DNA of 15,647 nt, taken from Lachnospiraceae bacterium UBA3826 (GTDB lineage: Bacteria; Bacillota; Clostridia; Lachnospirales; Lachnospiraceae). A program made the translations under genes and the position numbers. The stretch is taken from contig DGII01000022.1 of NCBI GenBank assembly GCA_002393095.1, forward strand, positions 1-15,647. Direction: 5' to 3'. Under the pieces are notes generated by a model that saw nothing but the letters and a program-made list of their open reading frames with translations, did no database searches and was not told the origin of the DNA. This document shows, piece by piece, positions 7,118-13,631 of this stretch. Within the stretch, counting starts at the first letter, position 1; every line of letters begins with the position of its first letter.

Positions 7118-8821
7118 CTATTCTTCCCCAAGCCCTGTATAGTACTTCTCAAGTTCGGACCTGGCTGCTACATAGTAAGGCTCCAGCCTCTTGTCAAAGT
7201 GCCTGCCCATACTCTCCATGATTATGCTGTCAGCCTGTTCAAAGGACATGCTGTCCTTGTATACTCTCTTACTGACAAGCGCGTCATATACATCGGCTAT
7301 AGCCATTATCCTTGCTTCAAGGGGTATGTCGTCTCCCTTAAGACCTTCAGGATAGCCTGAGCCGTCCCACCTCTCATGGTGATAGTGTGCCACATTCTCA
7401 GCGATCTGATGGAAGTAAGCATCATCCGTATCCCTTAAGACCTCATGGACTATCCTCGCACCCTCGGCAGCATGCTTCTTCATCTTCTCGAATTCTTCGT
7501 CAGTGAATCTTCCGGGCTTTCTAAGTATCGCATCATCCACGGCTATCTTGCCCAGATCATGCATCGGAGCAGCCTTGATCACATTGCGGAAGAATTCGGC
7601 CGTCACCCCGAATCTGTTATCCTTCTTGATCTCATTCACAATAAGCCGCACACAATCCGCTGTACGCCTGATATGTCCTCCGGTGGAATTATCACGGCTT
7701 TCAACCATTATCGCCATATCAAGGATCAGCCTGTCACTCATCTCCTTGATATGTGCCGTCTTAAGATCCACCTCTCTCTTAAGATCGGCATTGTAATTAT
7801 TGATAAGTGCTATGTACTCCTGATTCTTGGTATCATCAGTTAAGAGGAACTGATATCCTCTCTTCTTATCACCGTTATAGAGGTAATTGATATCGGCTAT
7901 ATAAGTTCTGTCACCCTTCCTTAGATAGAACTTGTCGTCACTTTCGTCCGCCACGAAGGTCTCGATCCACGGGATTAACAGCTTCTTAAGAGACTCCTCC
8001 TTTTCAATGGAGGTATCTATCTTGATATTATACAGCTCAGGAATGATATTCATCGCTGTCTTATTGCTGCCCAGATATCTGTACTTAAAGTCAAGAGAGA
8101 TGATGCCCGTATCTCCGGTCTGCACAATGGAATCGATAGCAGAATCCGTGATATCATACATGCATATCCTGTGAGCTATTATCAGGAACAATATCTGGTC
8201 GAAGATATATGTAAGCGGCGTGAGCTCAAGCCCGTTTAAGAAGCTCTTGCTGATAAAATATGACATGACAGATATAACCACCACAATGAATAGCAGCACG
8301 ATAGTCGTGTCGGACACATCCTTCTTATTACGATAGCTGTATATTATGGCGAACATATTAAGGATAAGCAGCAGAAGCAGCATGACGATGAAGGCAGTAT
8401 GTATGGGGCCGTATTCCTTCACAAGCCGGACGTATCCGCCGTTATCCACATATGACACAGACTTATAGAAAATCGGAAATATACCTATGCTGAGTACAGA
8501 CAGATATATCAGCGTCATGATGACTATCAGTGCAATCGAGAAGGTCTTCCTGTATGAGATATTACACAGGTTCAGTACACTTAACAGAACAAAAAGCAGG
8601 AGATAACAGCCTCCCAGATACGATATCTTAAGGGCAAAAACGGCTGCTTCAAGACTCTGTGCCTCCGCAAGCTTAAGATAGCCCAACAGGGCGATGGGTA
8701 TTATCGTAAAGACCAACGTATAGTGCACACTGAAGTGCTTATGCCACATCGCCGCATATACGATGGTCAGTACGATAGATATTAAGAACAGAGCAGTATA
8801 GTAATATATCTCCATTGTCAT
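7118..8821 (-). CDS. Membrane HD-GYP domain protein with 7TM histidine-kinase-type sensor and PAS-like region
   Basis: The 567-residue protein starts with about seven membrane helices (residues 1-220) resembling the 7TM N-terminal region of some histidine kinases. A PAS-like region (about 225-335) and a charged coiled-coil linker follow, then a C-terminal HD-GYP domain (about 370-560). The metal-binding HD pair is His421-Asp422 in MHDLGK. The later motif HHERWDGSGYPEGLKG starts at about 481, with the GYP signature intact, so the domain looks catalytically competent. HD-GYP proteins commonly hydrolyse cyclic di-GMP to GMP, and some act on cGAMP. No kinase domain is present, so the sensor is wired directly to the phosphodiesterase. 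The first ATG has a good AGGGGAG site 7 bases upstream; a second ATG two codons later is less likely. A TATAAT element lies upstream. Confidence 0.88.
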   Translation of the reverse strand: MTMEIYYYTALFLISIVLTIVYAAMWHKHFSVHYTLVFTIIPIALLGYLKLAEAQSLEAAVFALKISYLGGCYLLLFVLLSVLNLCNISYRKTFSIALIVIMTLIYLSVLSIGIFPIFYKSVSYVDNGGYVRLVKEYGPIHTAFIVMLLLLLILNMFAIIYSYRNKKDVSDTTIVLLFIVVVISVMSYFISKSFLNGLELTPLTYIFDQILFLIIAHRICMYDITDSAIDSIVQTGDTGIISLDFKYRYLGSNKTAMNIIPELYNIKIDTSIEKEESLKKLLIPWIETFVADESDDKFYLRKGDRTYIADINYLYNGDKKRGYQFLLTDDTKNQEYIALINNYNADLKREVDLKTAHIKEMSDRLILDMAIMVESRDNSTGGHIRRTADCVRLIVNEIKKDNRFGVTAEFFRNVIKAAPMHDLGKIAVDDAILRKPGRFTDEEFEKMKKHAAEGARIVHEVLRDTDDAYFHQIAENVAHYHHERWDGSGYPEGLKGDDIPLEARIMAIADVYDALVSKRVYKDSMSFEQADSIIMESMGRHFDKRLEPYYVAARSELEKYYTGLGEE

Positions 8822-8864
8822 AAGTATGCTCCCCTTCCCCTGTGGTATATATCTTTTATATCAT

Positions 8865-8870
8865 ATTATA
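8865..8870 (-). promoter_or_regulatory. Possible -10 element upstream of the HD-GYP gene
   Basis: A perfect TATAAT on the minus strand lies 43 bases upstream of the HD-GYP start codon, in the 135-base gap after the XRE gene. The -35 region at 17 bases spacing (TCTTAA) is poor, so promoter strength is uncertain. I saw no clear terminator for the upstream XRE gene in this gap. Confidence 0.35.
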
Positions 8871-8956
8871 AGCCATATACGCAATATTAAGAGATTTATA
8901 GAGCAGGAAACGTGGGCACACAGGAGATAATACTTACATGATCATACATTGAGCCA

Positions 8957-9955
8957 TCAGTCCTTCGTATTAACCAGTGATTCACCGATGACTCTGATCA
9001 GGGCGAATAATACACCCGATACTGCCCAGATGATCCATGTCATGTCCCAGCGGTTGGTGATAAAGCTGACAGCTAAGTAGAGCACTGTGATAAAAAGCCA
9101 GTATATCCTGCTAAGCGGCTCAAGCCTTCTATTCTTCTTCTTATTCTCATTAGAGTAATCCTCCATCTGGAGCAATATCTTGTATGAGTTGTTGACACCA
9201 CAGATTGCAATGAACATATATACTGCGCAGGCTACTGCCAAAAGCAACAGACAGACCATAGCTACGATCACTACACTCGGAGCCTGCAACACACTTGTGA
9301 TGACAAGCGGAACACAACCCAGCACACATAGCATCACTCCTATGGTAAGAGCCCTTGAATTATATACTTCGGAAGCAGCAAGTCTCTCCTTAGCCATTCC
9401 GTCTACGCCGTATTCCGTGTCAAAAGCTTCCTGCTCTAAGAACTCGTATTTCTTAAGCTTACCTCCTTCGGATATGAAGAGCCATACCGCGATACCTATA
9501 TGAGAAAATAACGCCAGGAGACCGATTGCTGCCACTACATTCTCTGAAGTACTGAGGATATTCGCACTCTTAAGTCCTGCAAGCAGTATAAGAAGCACCG
9601 GACAGGTAATGCATAAGAATACACCCAACGCTACCTTGGGAAGAACCATCTTCCTTAAGGAGATATACTCGGACGCTTCCTCCATAGTTACTCTTCTTAA
9701 CGGGGAGTAACTGTCATTCTTCTCATAATACGGAGTTATCTCATTCTGAGCGGACTCCATCTCTTCTTTTAACAGGTAATCCGTGCTTACTCCGAATACC
9801 TCAGCCAGCTTGATGATCTTCTGAATATCCGGTATACTCTGTGCACTCTCCCATTTGGATACCGACTGTCTTGACACATCGAGCATATCCGCAAGCTCCT
9901 CCTGAGACCAGCCGTTTTTCTTTCTTTCATTGATTATTTTATCTGCTAAGATCAT
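8957..9955 (-). CDS. XRE-family regulator with six C-terminal membrane segments
   Basis: The 332-residue protein begins with a Cro/CI-type helix-turn-helix (about residues 1-62), with the recognition helix around RQSVSKWESAQSIP. A linker to about 100 follows. Then come six hydrophobic segments at roughly 104-128, 136-160, 197-217, 224-250, 282-298 and 304-324. It is therefore a DNA-binding protein tethered to the membrane. The signal it senses is unknown. The ATG at 9955 is chosen over an in-frame TTG at 9961 because AAAGGA lies 6 bases upstream of the ATG but touches the TTG. Its upstream region carries a TTGACA -35, palindromes and phased repeats that could be its own operators. It is transcribed in the same direction as the flavin reductase gene, which ends 227 bases upstream. 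Confidence 0.85.
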   Translation of the reverse strand: MILADKIINERKKNGWSQEELADMLDVSRQSVSKWESAQSIPDIQKIIKLAEVFGVSTDYLLKEEMESAQNEITPYYEKNDSYSPLRRVTMEEASEYISLRKMVLPKVALGVFLCITCPVLLILLAGLKSANILSTSENVVAAIGLLALFSHIGIAVWLFISEGGKLKKYEFLEQEAFDTEYGVDGMAKERLAASEVYNSRALTIGVMLCVLGCVPLVITSVLQAPSVVIVAMVCLLLLAVACAVYMFIAICGVNNSYKILLQMEDYSNENKKKNRRLEPLSRIYWLFITVLYLAVSFITNRWDMTWIIWAVSGVLFALIRVIGESLVNTKD

Positions 9956-10027
9956 TTTCAATCCTTTCCGAAACCATATCCCCTATTTATCGGGTCATGT
10001 CAGCTTCTTCAAACACCTTTCTGCTAC

Positions 10028-10041
10028 GTTGTTCGAACAAC
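10028..10041 (-). promoter_or_regulatory. Perfect 14-base palindrome upstream of the XRE-6TM gene
   Basis: GTTGTTCGAACAAC is a perfect palindrome centred 80 bases upstream of the XRE start codon, within the expected 5' leader. Size and symmetry suit a dimeric helix-turn-helix repressor. Binding by the adjacent XRE protein is an inference. Confidence 0.4.
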
Positions 10042-10060
10042 CTGACAGTACAATTTTTGA

Positions 10061-10130
10061 CGGTTGCATTCCATAAAGTGTACCTTTCAATCTGTCAACC
10101 GTCGGTTGCAGATGCCGGTTTTCCGGTTGC
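10061..10130 (-). repeat. Three phased CGGTTGC repeats with overlapping palindromes
   Basis: CGGTTGC starts at 10061, 10103 and 10124, giving spacings of 42 and 21 bases, close to four and two helical turns. The middle copy is half of the palindrome CAACCG-T-CGGTTG (10096-10108), which overlaps the candidate -35 box. CCGG-TTTT-CCGG (10115-10126) runs into the third copy. Such an arrangement fits cooperative regulator binding. Confidence 0.4.
10070..10098 (-). promoter_or_regulatory. Candidate promoter of the XRE-6TM gene
   Basis: A perfect TTGACA (10093-10098, minus strand) is followed by 17 bases and a weak -10, TATGGA (10070-10075). The -35 is overlapped by a 13-base palindrome. The poor -10 is common in activated promoters. 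Start-to-ATG distance would be a little over 100 bases. Confidence 0.4.
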
Positions 10131-10182
10131 TTTCGAGTTTTATTACTTAGTCTGGATCACATTGGCAGTGTATATATACGTT

Positions 10183-10743
10183 TTATTTTTTTACAGTATA
10201 CCCGAAGCTGCCAAGCTTATCACCGAGCCCAAAATACTCGCCGTGCGAGTATGCCATGAGTCCGGCATTATCCAGCCTGAATGAACCGTTTTCATCCATA
10301 TACTTATCATCCACCGTTACTCCGACCACTGTAGCTATGAACATATCATGGCTTCCCAGATGCTTGACCTCTCCGACCCTGCAGTATATGTTCACCGGAC
10401 TCTCAGCTATGGCCGGTGTCGGCATGTATTCCGATAAGTAGGGTGTTAGATTAAGCTTCTCGAACTTATCAACATCCCTCCCTGATCTTACTCCCGCATA
10501 ATCACAGGCAGGTGTCAGCTCCTCTGTTACAAGATTAATGACAAATTCACCGGTGCTCTTAATGATATCATACGAATATCTTGAAGGTCTTACGGATATT
10601 GATACCATCGCCGGATCGGAGCATATTGTTCCTACCCATGCCAGTGTAATGATATTAGGCTTTTCTCCCTCTCTCCCACAGCTTACCATCACAGCCGGAA
10701 GCGGATATAGCATATTACCGGCCTTGAAACTGATCTTGCTCAT
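10183..10743 (-). CDS. Flavin reductase-like domain protein (flavoredoxin type)
   Basis: The 186-residue soluble protein matches the flavin-reductase-like, FMN-binding split-barrel family in length and layout. The N-terminal part MLYPLPAVMVSC and the segment PNIITLAWVGTICSDP carry the FMN-binding strands. SRYSYDIIKSTGEFVINL (about 54-71) follows, and the C-terminus YFGLGDKLGSFGYTVKK is typical of the family. Such proteins bind FMN and act as NAD(P)H:flavin reductases or small electron carriers; the partner is not evident here. The ATG is preceded by AAGGAG at 7-8 bases. An almost consensus promoter lies 64 bases upstream, divergent from the plus-strand XRE gene. No obvious terminator hairpin follows the stop, only an A/T-rich stretch. 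Confidence 0.87.
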   Translation of the reverse strand: MSKISFKAGNMLYPLPAVMVSCGREGEKPNIITLAWVGTICSDPAMVSISVRPSRYSYDIIKSTGEFVINLVTEELTPACDYAGVRSGRDVDKFEKLNLTPYLSEYMPTPAIAESPVNIYCRVGEVKHLGSHDMFIATVVGVTVDDKYMDENGSFRLDNAGLMAYSHGEYFGLGDKLGSFGYTVKK

Positions 10744-10806
10744 TGATTCATCTCCTTCAGCTCTTATTCTCTTTCGATATACCTTCCGTAGAATTCGGAC
10801 TTCTAT

Positions 10807-10835
10807 ATTATATCGGATATGTCAATCATTGTCAT
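10807..10835 (-). promoter_or_regulatory. Strong promoter for the flavin reductase gene
   Basis: On the minus strand ATGACA (10830-10835, five of six matches to TTGACA) is followed by exactly 17 bases and a perfect TATAAT (10807-10812). A second TTGACA lies in the spacer, giving two TGACA copies 10 bases apart. The expected start point is about 55 bases before the ATG at 10743. Confidence 0.65.
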
Positions 10836-10880
10836 TTACCCTAATCTGCCGTGGTCTGCGTCTGCTGTTCTCATCTTCGT

Positions 10881-10918
10881 GCTCTACGATATGTGGGTTG
10901 TATTCTACGGGCTCTACG
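10881..10918 (+). repeat. GCTCTACG direct repeats in the divergent promoter region
   Basis: GCTCTACG occurs at 10881-10888 and 10911-10918, with an additional TTCTACGG at 10904 (CTACG core starts 10884, 10905 and 10914). The copies surround the candidate -35 and occupy the spacer of the plus-strand promoter, so they could be regulator sites for the XRE gene. Confidence 0.3.
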
Positions 10919-10926
10919 GATAGAAT
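10898..10926 (+). promoter_or_regulatory. Candidate promoter of the plus-strand XRE gene
   Basis: TTGTAT (10898-10903), a 17-base spacer and TAGAAT (10921-10926, five of six) lie upstream of the ATG at 10999. The -35 matches only its first three bases. A leader of about 65 bases is implied; it contains the palindrome CGGAATTCCG (10952-10961). Confidence 0.45.
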
Positions 10927-10998
10927 ATGGGTATAAGATATCTTAATCAATCGGAATTCCGTAAGCTGCCTGCCGGGGTCGTACAAGGAGAAGACATT

Positions 10999-11673
10999 AT
11001 GAATCAGGAACAAATAGGAACATTTATATCAGAATTACGCAAAGAACAGGGTATGACCCAAAAGGAGTTGGCCGATATAATCGGCGTATCCGATAAGACC
11101 ATATCCAAATGGGAGACCTGCCGCGGCATTCCTGATATTAGTTATATGGAATCCCTATGTACCTCTCTTGGCATAACCATGAATGAGCTTATCAGCGGAG
11201 AAAGGCTCTCCGATGATGCTTATTCTTCTAAAGCGGAGGAAAATATCATGACTTTGATGAACGAAAATGCAGCAACAAAAAAGAGTACCACTATAGCAGC
11301 CATTATAGGAGCCATTCTCCTGATCGCGGCATTCGCCCTTATGATGACTGCCGGATACGGTTATGACATGCTCCACAGTATCCTGTTCTATCTCGACTTT
11401 CCGTCATTTATCATCCTTTCGATGATGTCATGCGGCTGTGTCCTTATATCAGGTAAAAGGGACCTTGCCGGCATTCTTAATATCTTAAGACATGTCTCTG
11501 TCCCAAGCGGTGTGATTGTATTCTTCATAACTATCGTAGTTATACTGGGCAATCTGGACACCCCTGAGACACTCGGTCCGAATCTTGCGGTAGCTATCCT
11601 GTCAATGATATATGCCACGATTGAATACCTTGTCGTAGTACTTATTCAAGCAAAAATTGGGCAGATCAACTGA
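10999..11673 (+). CDS. XRE-family regulator with four C-terminal membrane segments
   Basis: This 224-residue protein is the only plus-strand gene in the window. A Cro/CI-type helix-turn-helix covers residues 1-65 (MTQKELADIIGVSDKTISKW in its core). A short linker and four hydrophobic segments at about 98-122, 128-152, 163-183 and 192-215 follow. It is thus another membrane-tethered one-component regulator, distinct in length from the minus-strand XRE gene. The frame is open 24 codons further upstream, but the ATG at 10999 is chosen because AAGGAG lies 8 bases before it and the HTH starts directly after it. Its stop codon sits inside a 9-bp inverted repeat (11659-11680) that acts as a terminator for the converging minus-strand operon. 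It may regulate itself and the divergent flavin reductase gene; that is inference. Confidence 0.86.
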   Translation: MNQEQIGTFISELRKEQGMTQKELADIIGVSDKTISKWETCRGIPDISYMESLCTSLGITMNELISGERLSDDAYSSKAEENIMTLMNENAATKKSTTIAAIIGAILLIAAFALMMTAGYGYDMLHSILFYLDFPSFIILSMMSCGCVLISGKRDLAGILNILRHVSVPSGVIVFFITIVVILGNLDTPETLGPNLAVAILSMIYATIEYLVVVLIQAKIGQIN

Positions 11674-11680
11674 TCTGCCC
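11651..11680 (-). terminator. Terminator of the MerR-YbjQ-YhfC operon, embedded in the 3' end of the XRE gene
   Basis: GGGCAGATC (11659-11667) and GATCTGCCC (11672-11680) form a 9-bp stem with a 4-base loop. On the minus strand it is followed by AATTTTTG, a Rho-independent tail, so it ends the YhfC transcript. On the plus strand no U-run follows, so for the XRE gene it is only a 3' hairpin. Confidence 0.7.
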
Positions 11681-11689
11681 TCTGCCGGT

Positions 11690-11708
11690 ATTACTTACAA
11701 AAAGTAAT
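11690..11708. other. AT-rich hairpin between convergent genes
   Basis: ATTACTT (11690-11696) pairs with AAGTAAT (11702-11708) around a 5-base loop. It lies between the ends of the converging XRE and YhfC genes. No U-run follows in either direction, so a terminator role is doubtful. Confidence 0.25.
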
Positions 11709-11741
11709 AGTATTCATATTGGTGGAGAGATCGCACAATAC

Positions 11742-12530
11742 CTATTCTCTTCGATATACACCTATAGTAGCTAAGGCAAATATCAGCGCAAATACATAGA
11801 TAAAGCCCTCTGCCAATACCATCGAGCCGGATAATCTCTGTATAGTAACGAACACCCCATCCAATAGCGCATGTAAGATCACTGCAAGAATACATAAAGC
11901 AATCTTCTTATCCTTAACAGCACGGTATACGAGGTATGAAGCACATATATGAAAAGCTATCGCAGCTACCCTCTCAACTCCCATCCATAGGAAGGTTCCC
12001 GGTCCCGAAAGCCAGAGCGGTGAAAGCTGCTCGACCAACTGAGTCTGCACAGAGGGGTCAGCACCCTTAAGCAAAAGATCACCCTGTCCTATATTCAACA
12101 TTATCGATACTACCACATTGGACACGCAGGTTAGTCCGACAAGAAGTATGCTTTCTACTCCGCCGTGGCCTATTCCGAACATTATCGCCTCTGTTTTATC
12201 GAGTTTCTTCTTCATAAACAGGCGCATGACTATGTATCTCCCTACTTCCTCAAACAGACCTGCAGCAAGGCCACCGTATATCGCATAAAAAGGAAGTTCC
12301 ATAAAAGAATCCTGTCCCATGACCTTTATAACGATATTATGGACTATGGATTCAAGTATGAGCGCAAATACAACGAATGTTCCGGCTCCTTTTAATGCGG
12401 AGGATAGTCTTGCATCCTTCTTATTCTCCCAGAATAAACCTAAAAGCATGGGTATCCCAATGCTTAAAAGCAATGATACTATTATTGCTGCAATGTTGAT
12501 CCACTGAACTCTGTATTGTGACAACTCCAT
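11742..12530 (-). CDS. YhfC-family putative intramembrane metalloprotease
   Basis: The 262-residue polytopic protein has about seven membrane helices and matches the YhfC family, which is grouped with intramembrane metalloproteases of the ABI/PrsW type. Candidate active-site residues lie within or next to helices: GLFEEVGRY (Glu94, Glu95, Arg98), GIGHGGVES (His122 and Glu126), Glu186, His194 and HALLDG (His220, Asp224). Proteolysis has not been shown for most members, so activity is inferred. An AGAGGG site lies 5 bases before the ATG and overlaps the stop of the YbjQ gene, which ends 9 bases upstream, so translation is probably coupled. It is the last gene of the MerR-YbjQ-YhfC operon. The tethered MerR protein is a possible substrate. 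Confidence 0.83.
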   Translation of the reverse strand: MELSQYRVQWINIAAIIVSLLLSIGIPMLLGLFWENKKDARLSSALKGAGTFVVFALILESIVHNIVIKVMGQDSFMELPFYAIYGGLAAGLFEEVGRYIVMRLFMKKKLDKTEAIMFGIGHGGVESILLVGLTCVSNVVVSIMLNIGQGDLLLKGADPSVQTQLVEQLSPLWLSGPGTFLWMGVERVAAIAFHICASYLVYRAVKDKKIALCILAVILHALLDGVFVTIQRLSGSMVLAEGFIYVFALIFALATIGVYRRE

Positions 12531-12539
12531 TTTTTCCCT

Positions 12540-12857
12540 CTACTTATTTACGAACTTAACCGCCGTACCATAAGCTATTATCTCTGCTGCAGATTGCATT
12601 ACAGCAGAAGAACCGTATCTGACTCCGACTATAGCATCTGCGCCGAGAGCCTCTGCTTCATCCACCATTCTCTTGGTCGCTATCTGTCTTGCTTCATTTA
12701 ACATCTCGGTATAGCCGACTATCTCGCCTCCGACTATGGTCTTAAGTCCTGCCATAATGTCTCGACCGACATTCTTGGAATTAACGATCGTTCCTTTTAC
12801 GATCCCGAGTACTTCAAAGTCCTGTCCCGGAATAGTTTCAATACTTACGAGCTTCAT
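12540..12857 (-). CDS. YbjQ/UPF0145 family protein (heavy-metal-binding domain)
   Basis: The 105-residue soluble protein belongs to the YbjQ (UPF0145) family, whose usual length is 103-110. Family segments include LGIVKGTIVNSKNVGRDIMA near the N-terminus, GYTEMLNEAR, and ADAIVGVRYGSS followed by EIIAYGTAV at the C-terminus. Members form ring-shaped oligomers in crystal structures, and the name 'heavy metal binding' is not well backed by biochemistry. The frame extends eight codons further, but the ATG at 12857 has AAAGGAG 6 bases upstream and begins at the family start MKLVSIETIPG. The gene overlaps the 3' end of the MerR gene by 20 bases, and its ribosome site lies within that gene. The three genes are therefore translationally linked. 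Confidence 0.88.
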   Translation of the reverse strand: MKLVSIETIPGQDFEVLGIVKGTIVNSKNVGRDIMAGLKTIVGGEIVGYTEMLNEARQIATKRMVDEAEALGADAIVGVRYGSSAVMQSAAEIIAYGTAVKFVNK

Positions 12858-13482
12858 ATGCTTCTCCTTTCTTAATCTCACCTATCCTCTGTAACAATGC
12901 TGCTAGTGTCATTAGTGCCAGTATTGACGGAATTGCAAGGATAAGGATCAACAACGGCTTGGGAATTGGATCATTGATCGAACCGATTATCGCTGCAACT
13001 ATTATAAACAGCATAAGTGCAATAAAAAATGCTGCGGCAACAACCGCTCCCGTCATTGTCTTCTTACTGATATCATTCTTAGTAATATCCATAAATACCG
13101 CACCTCCTTTCTCAAGCTCCTTAAGTTCATCGAGGTATGAAGATGCATCGATCTTATCATATTCGGTCACTTCACTATTCAGTCTGTCACATAATCCGAT
13201 CATCATCTGCGTATTGTCACGCTTAACTGATAACCTGTGCGACTGCTCTTCCATACATTCATTGAAAGAAAGCTTACTTTCTTCCATCTGCCTGATCTCT
13301 TCGATTGGAACATCGATCTTCCTTAACAACTTGATCTTAAGAAGACAGTCCACATCCTTTAATGAATAATCTCTGTAACCGTTCTCAGGATTCCTGTCGG
13401 GATTGAGTAATCCCTGATCTTCATAGAACCTGATATTCTTCTTGGTGATCCCTACCAGTTCTTCAACCTGATTGATCTTCAT
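12838..13482 (-). CDS. MerR-family regulator with C-terminal membrane anchor
   Basis: The 214-residue protein opens with a MerR winged helix-turn-helix (residues 1-70: NQVEELVGITKKNIRFYEDQ, then the wing ENGYRDYSLKDVDCL). A coiled-coil dimerisation helix (about 72-125) follows. Instead of a metal-binding loop it carries two hydrophobic helices (about 143-168 and 176-197). It lacks the paired C-terminal cysteines of CueR or MerR, so metal sensing is not indicated. The frame is open 24 codons upstream, but the start at 13482 is chosen because MKINQVEELVG is the family N-terminus and AAGAGGT lies 5 bases upstream. The promoter is of classical MerR type, implying autoregulation. It leads an operon with YbjQ and YhfC genes. 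A tethered DNA-binding protein suggests membrane signal sensing or release by proteolysis. Confidence 0.87.
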   Translation of the reverse strand: MKINQVEELVGITKKNIRFYEDQGLLNPDRNPENGYRDYSLKDVDCLLKIKLLRKIDVPIEEIRQMEESKLSFNECMEEQSHRLSVKRDNTQMMIGLCDRLNSEVTEYDKIDASSYLDELKELEKGGAVFMDITKNDISKKTMTGAVVAAAFFIALMLFIIVAAIIGSINDPIPKPLLILILAIPSILALMTLAALLQRIGEIKKGEAYEARKY

Positions 13483-13523
13483 ACAGTACCTCTTACTACA
13501 TCGTTTGGCCATCCGATATATAA

Positions 13524-13554
13524 AAATTAGACCTTCCACAAGGTGGAAAGTCAA
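13524..13554 (-). promoter_or_regulatory. MerR-type promoter with dyad operator in a 19-bp spacer
   Basis: On the minus strand TTGACT (13549-13554) and TAATTT (13524-13529) are separated by 19 bases instead of 17. The spacer is almost filled by an inverted repeat: GACCTTCCAC (13530-13539) against GTGGAAAGTC (13543-13552), 9 of 10 matching, with a 3-base centre. This is the classic layout bound by MerR activators, which twist the DNA to realign the elements. The operon's own MerR protein is the obvious binder. Confidence 0.75.
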
Positions 13555-13565
13555 TAGTTTTTAAT

Positions 13566-13605
13566 AAAAAAAACAAAAAAGGATGTTGAATCAACAACAT
13601 CCTTT
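13566..13605 (-). terminator. Rho-independent terminator after the cytidylate-kinase-like gene
   Basis: An 11-bp perfect stem (13578-13588 with 13595-13605) encloses a 6-base loop. On the minus strand it is followed by a T-run of six, a G and eight T (13566-13580). It ends the aminotransferase-kinase operon 27 bases after its stop codon, and insulates the MerR promoter immediately downstream. Confidence 0.9.
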
Positions 13606-13631
13606 CACCAAGACGGACAACAACTCCCCTG

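Noticed and set aside
10144..10182. A/T-rich stretch after the flavin reductase stop considered as a terminator
   Set aside because: There is a T-run-like region but no preceding GC-rich stem.
9997..10284. Plus-strand frame across the XRE-6TM promoter region
   Set aside because: It overlaps the end of the flavin reductase gene and the palindromic regulatory region; no ribosome site or family resemblance.
10927..10998. N-terminal extension of the plus-strand XRE gene
   Set aside because: The codons overlap the expected transcript leader; the ATG at 10999 has the ribosome site and the HTH starts there.
10822..11013. Small minus-strand frame in the divergent promoter region
   Set aside because: It covers both promoters and the XRE start, lacks a good ribosome site, and its translation is not protein-like.
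13483..13554. N-terminal extension of the MerR gene
   Set aside because: It would translate the -10, dyad and -35 of the MerR promoter; the family N-terminus begins at 13482.
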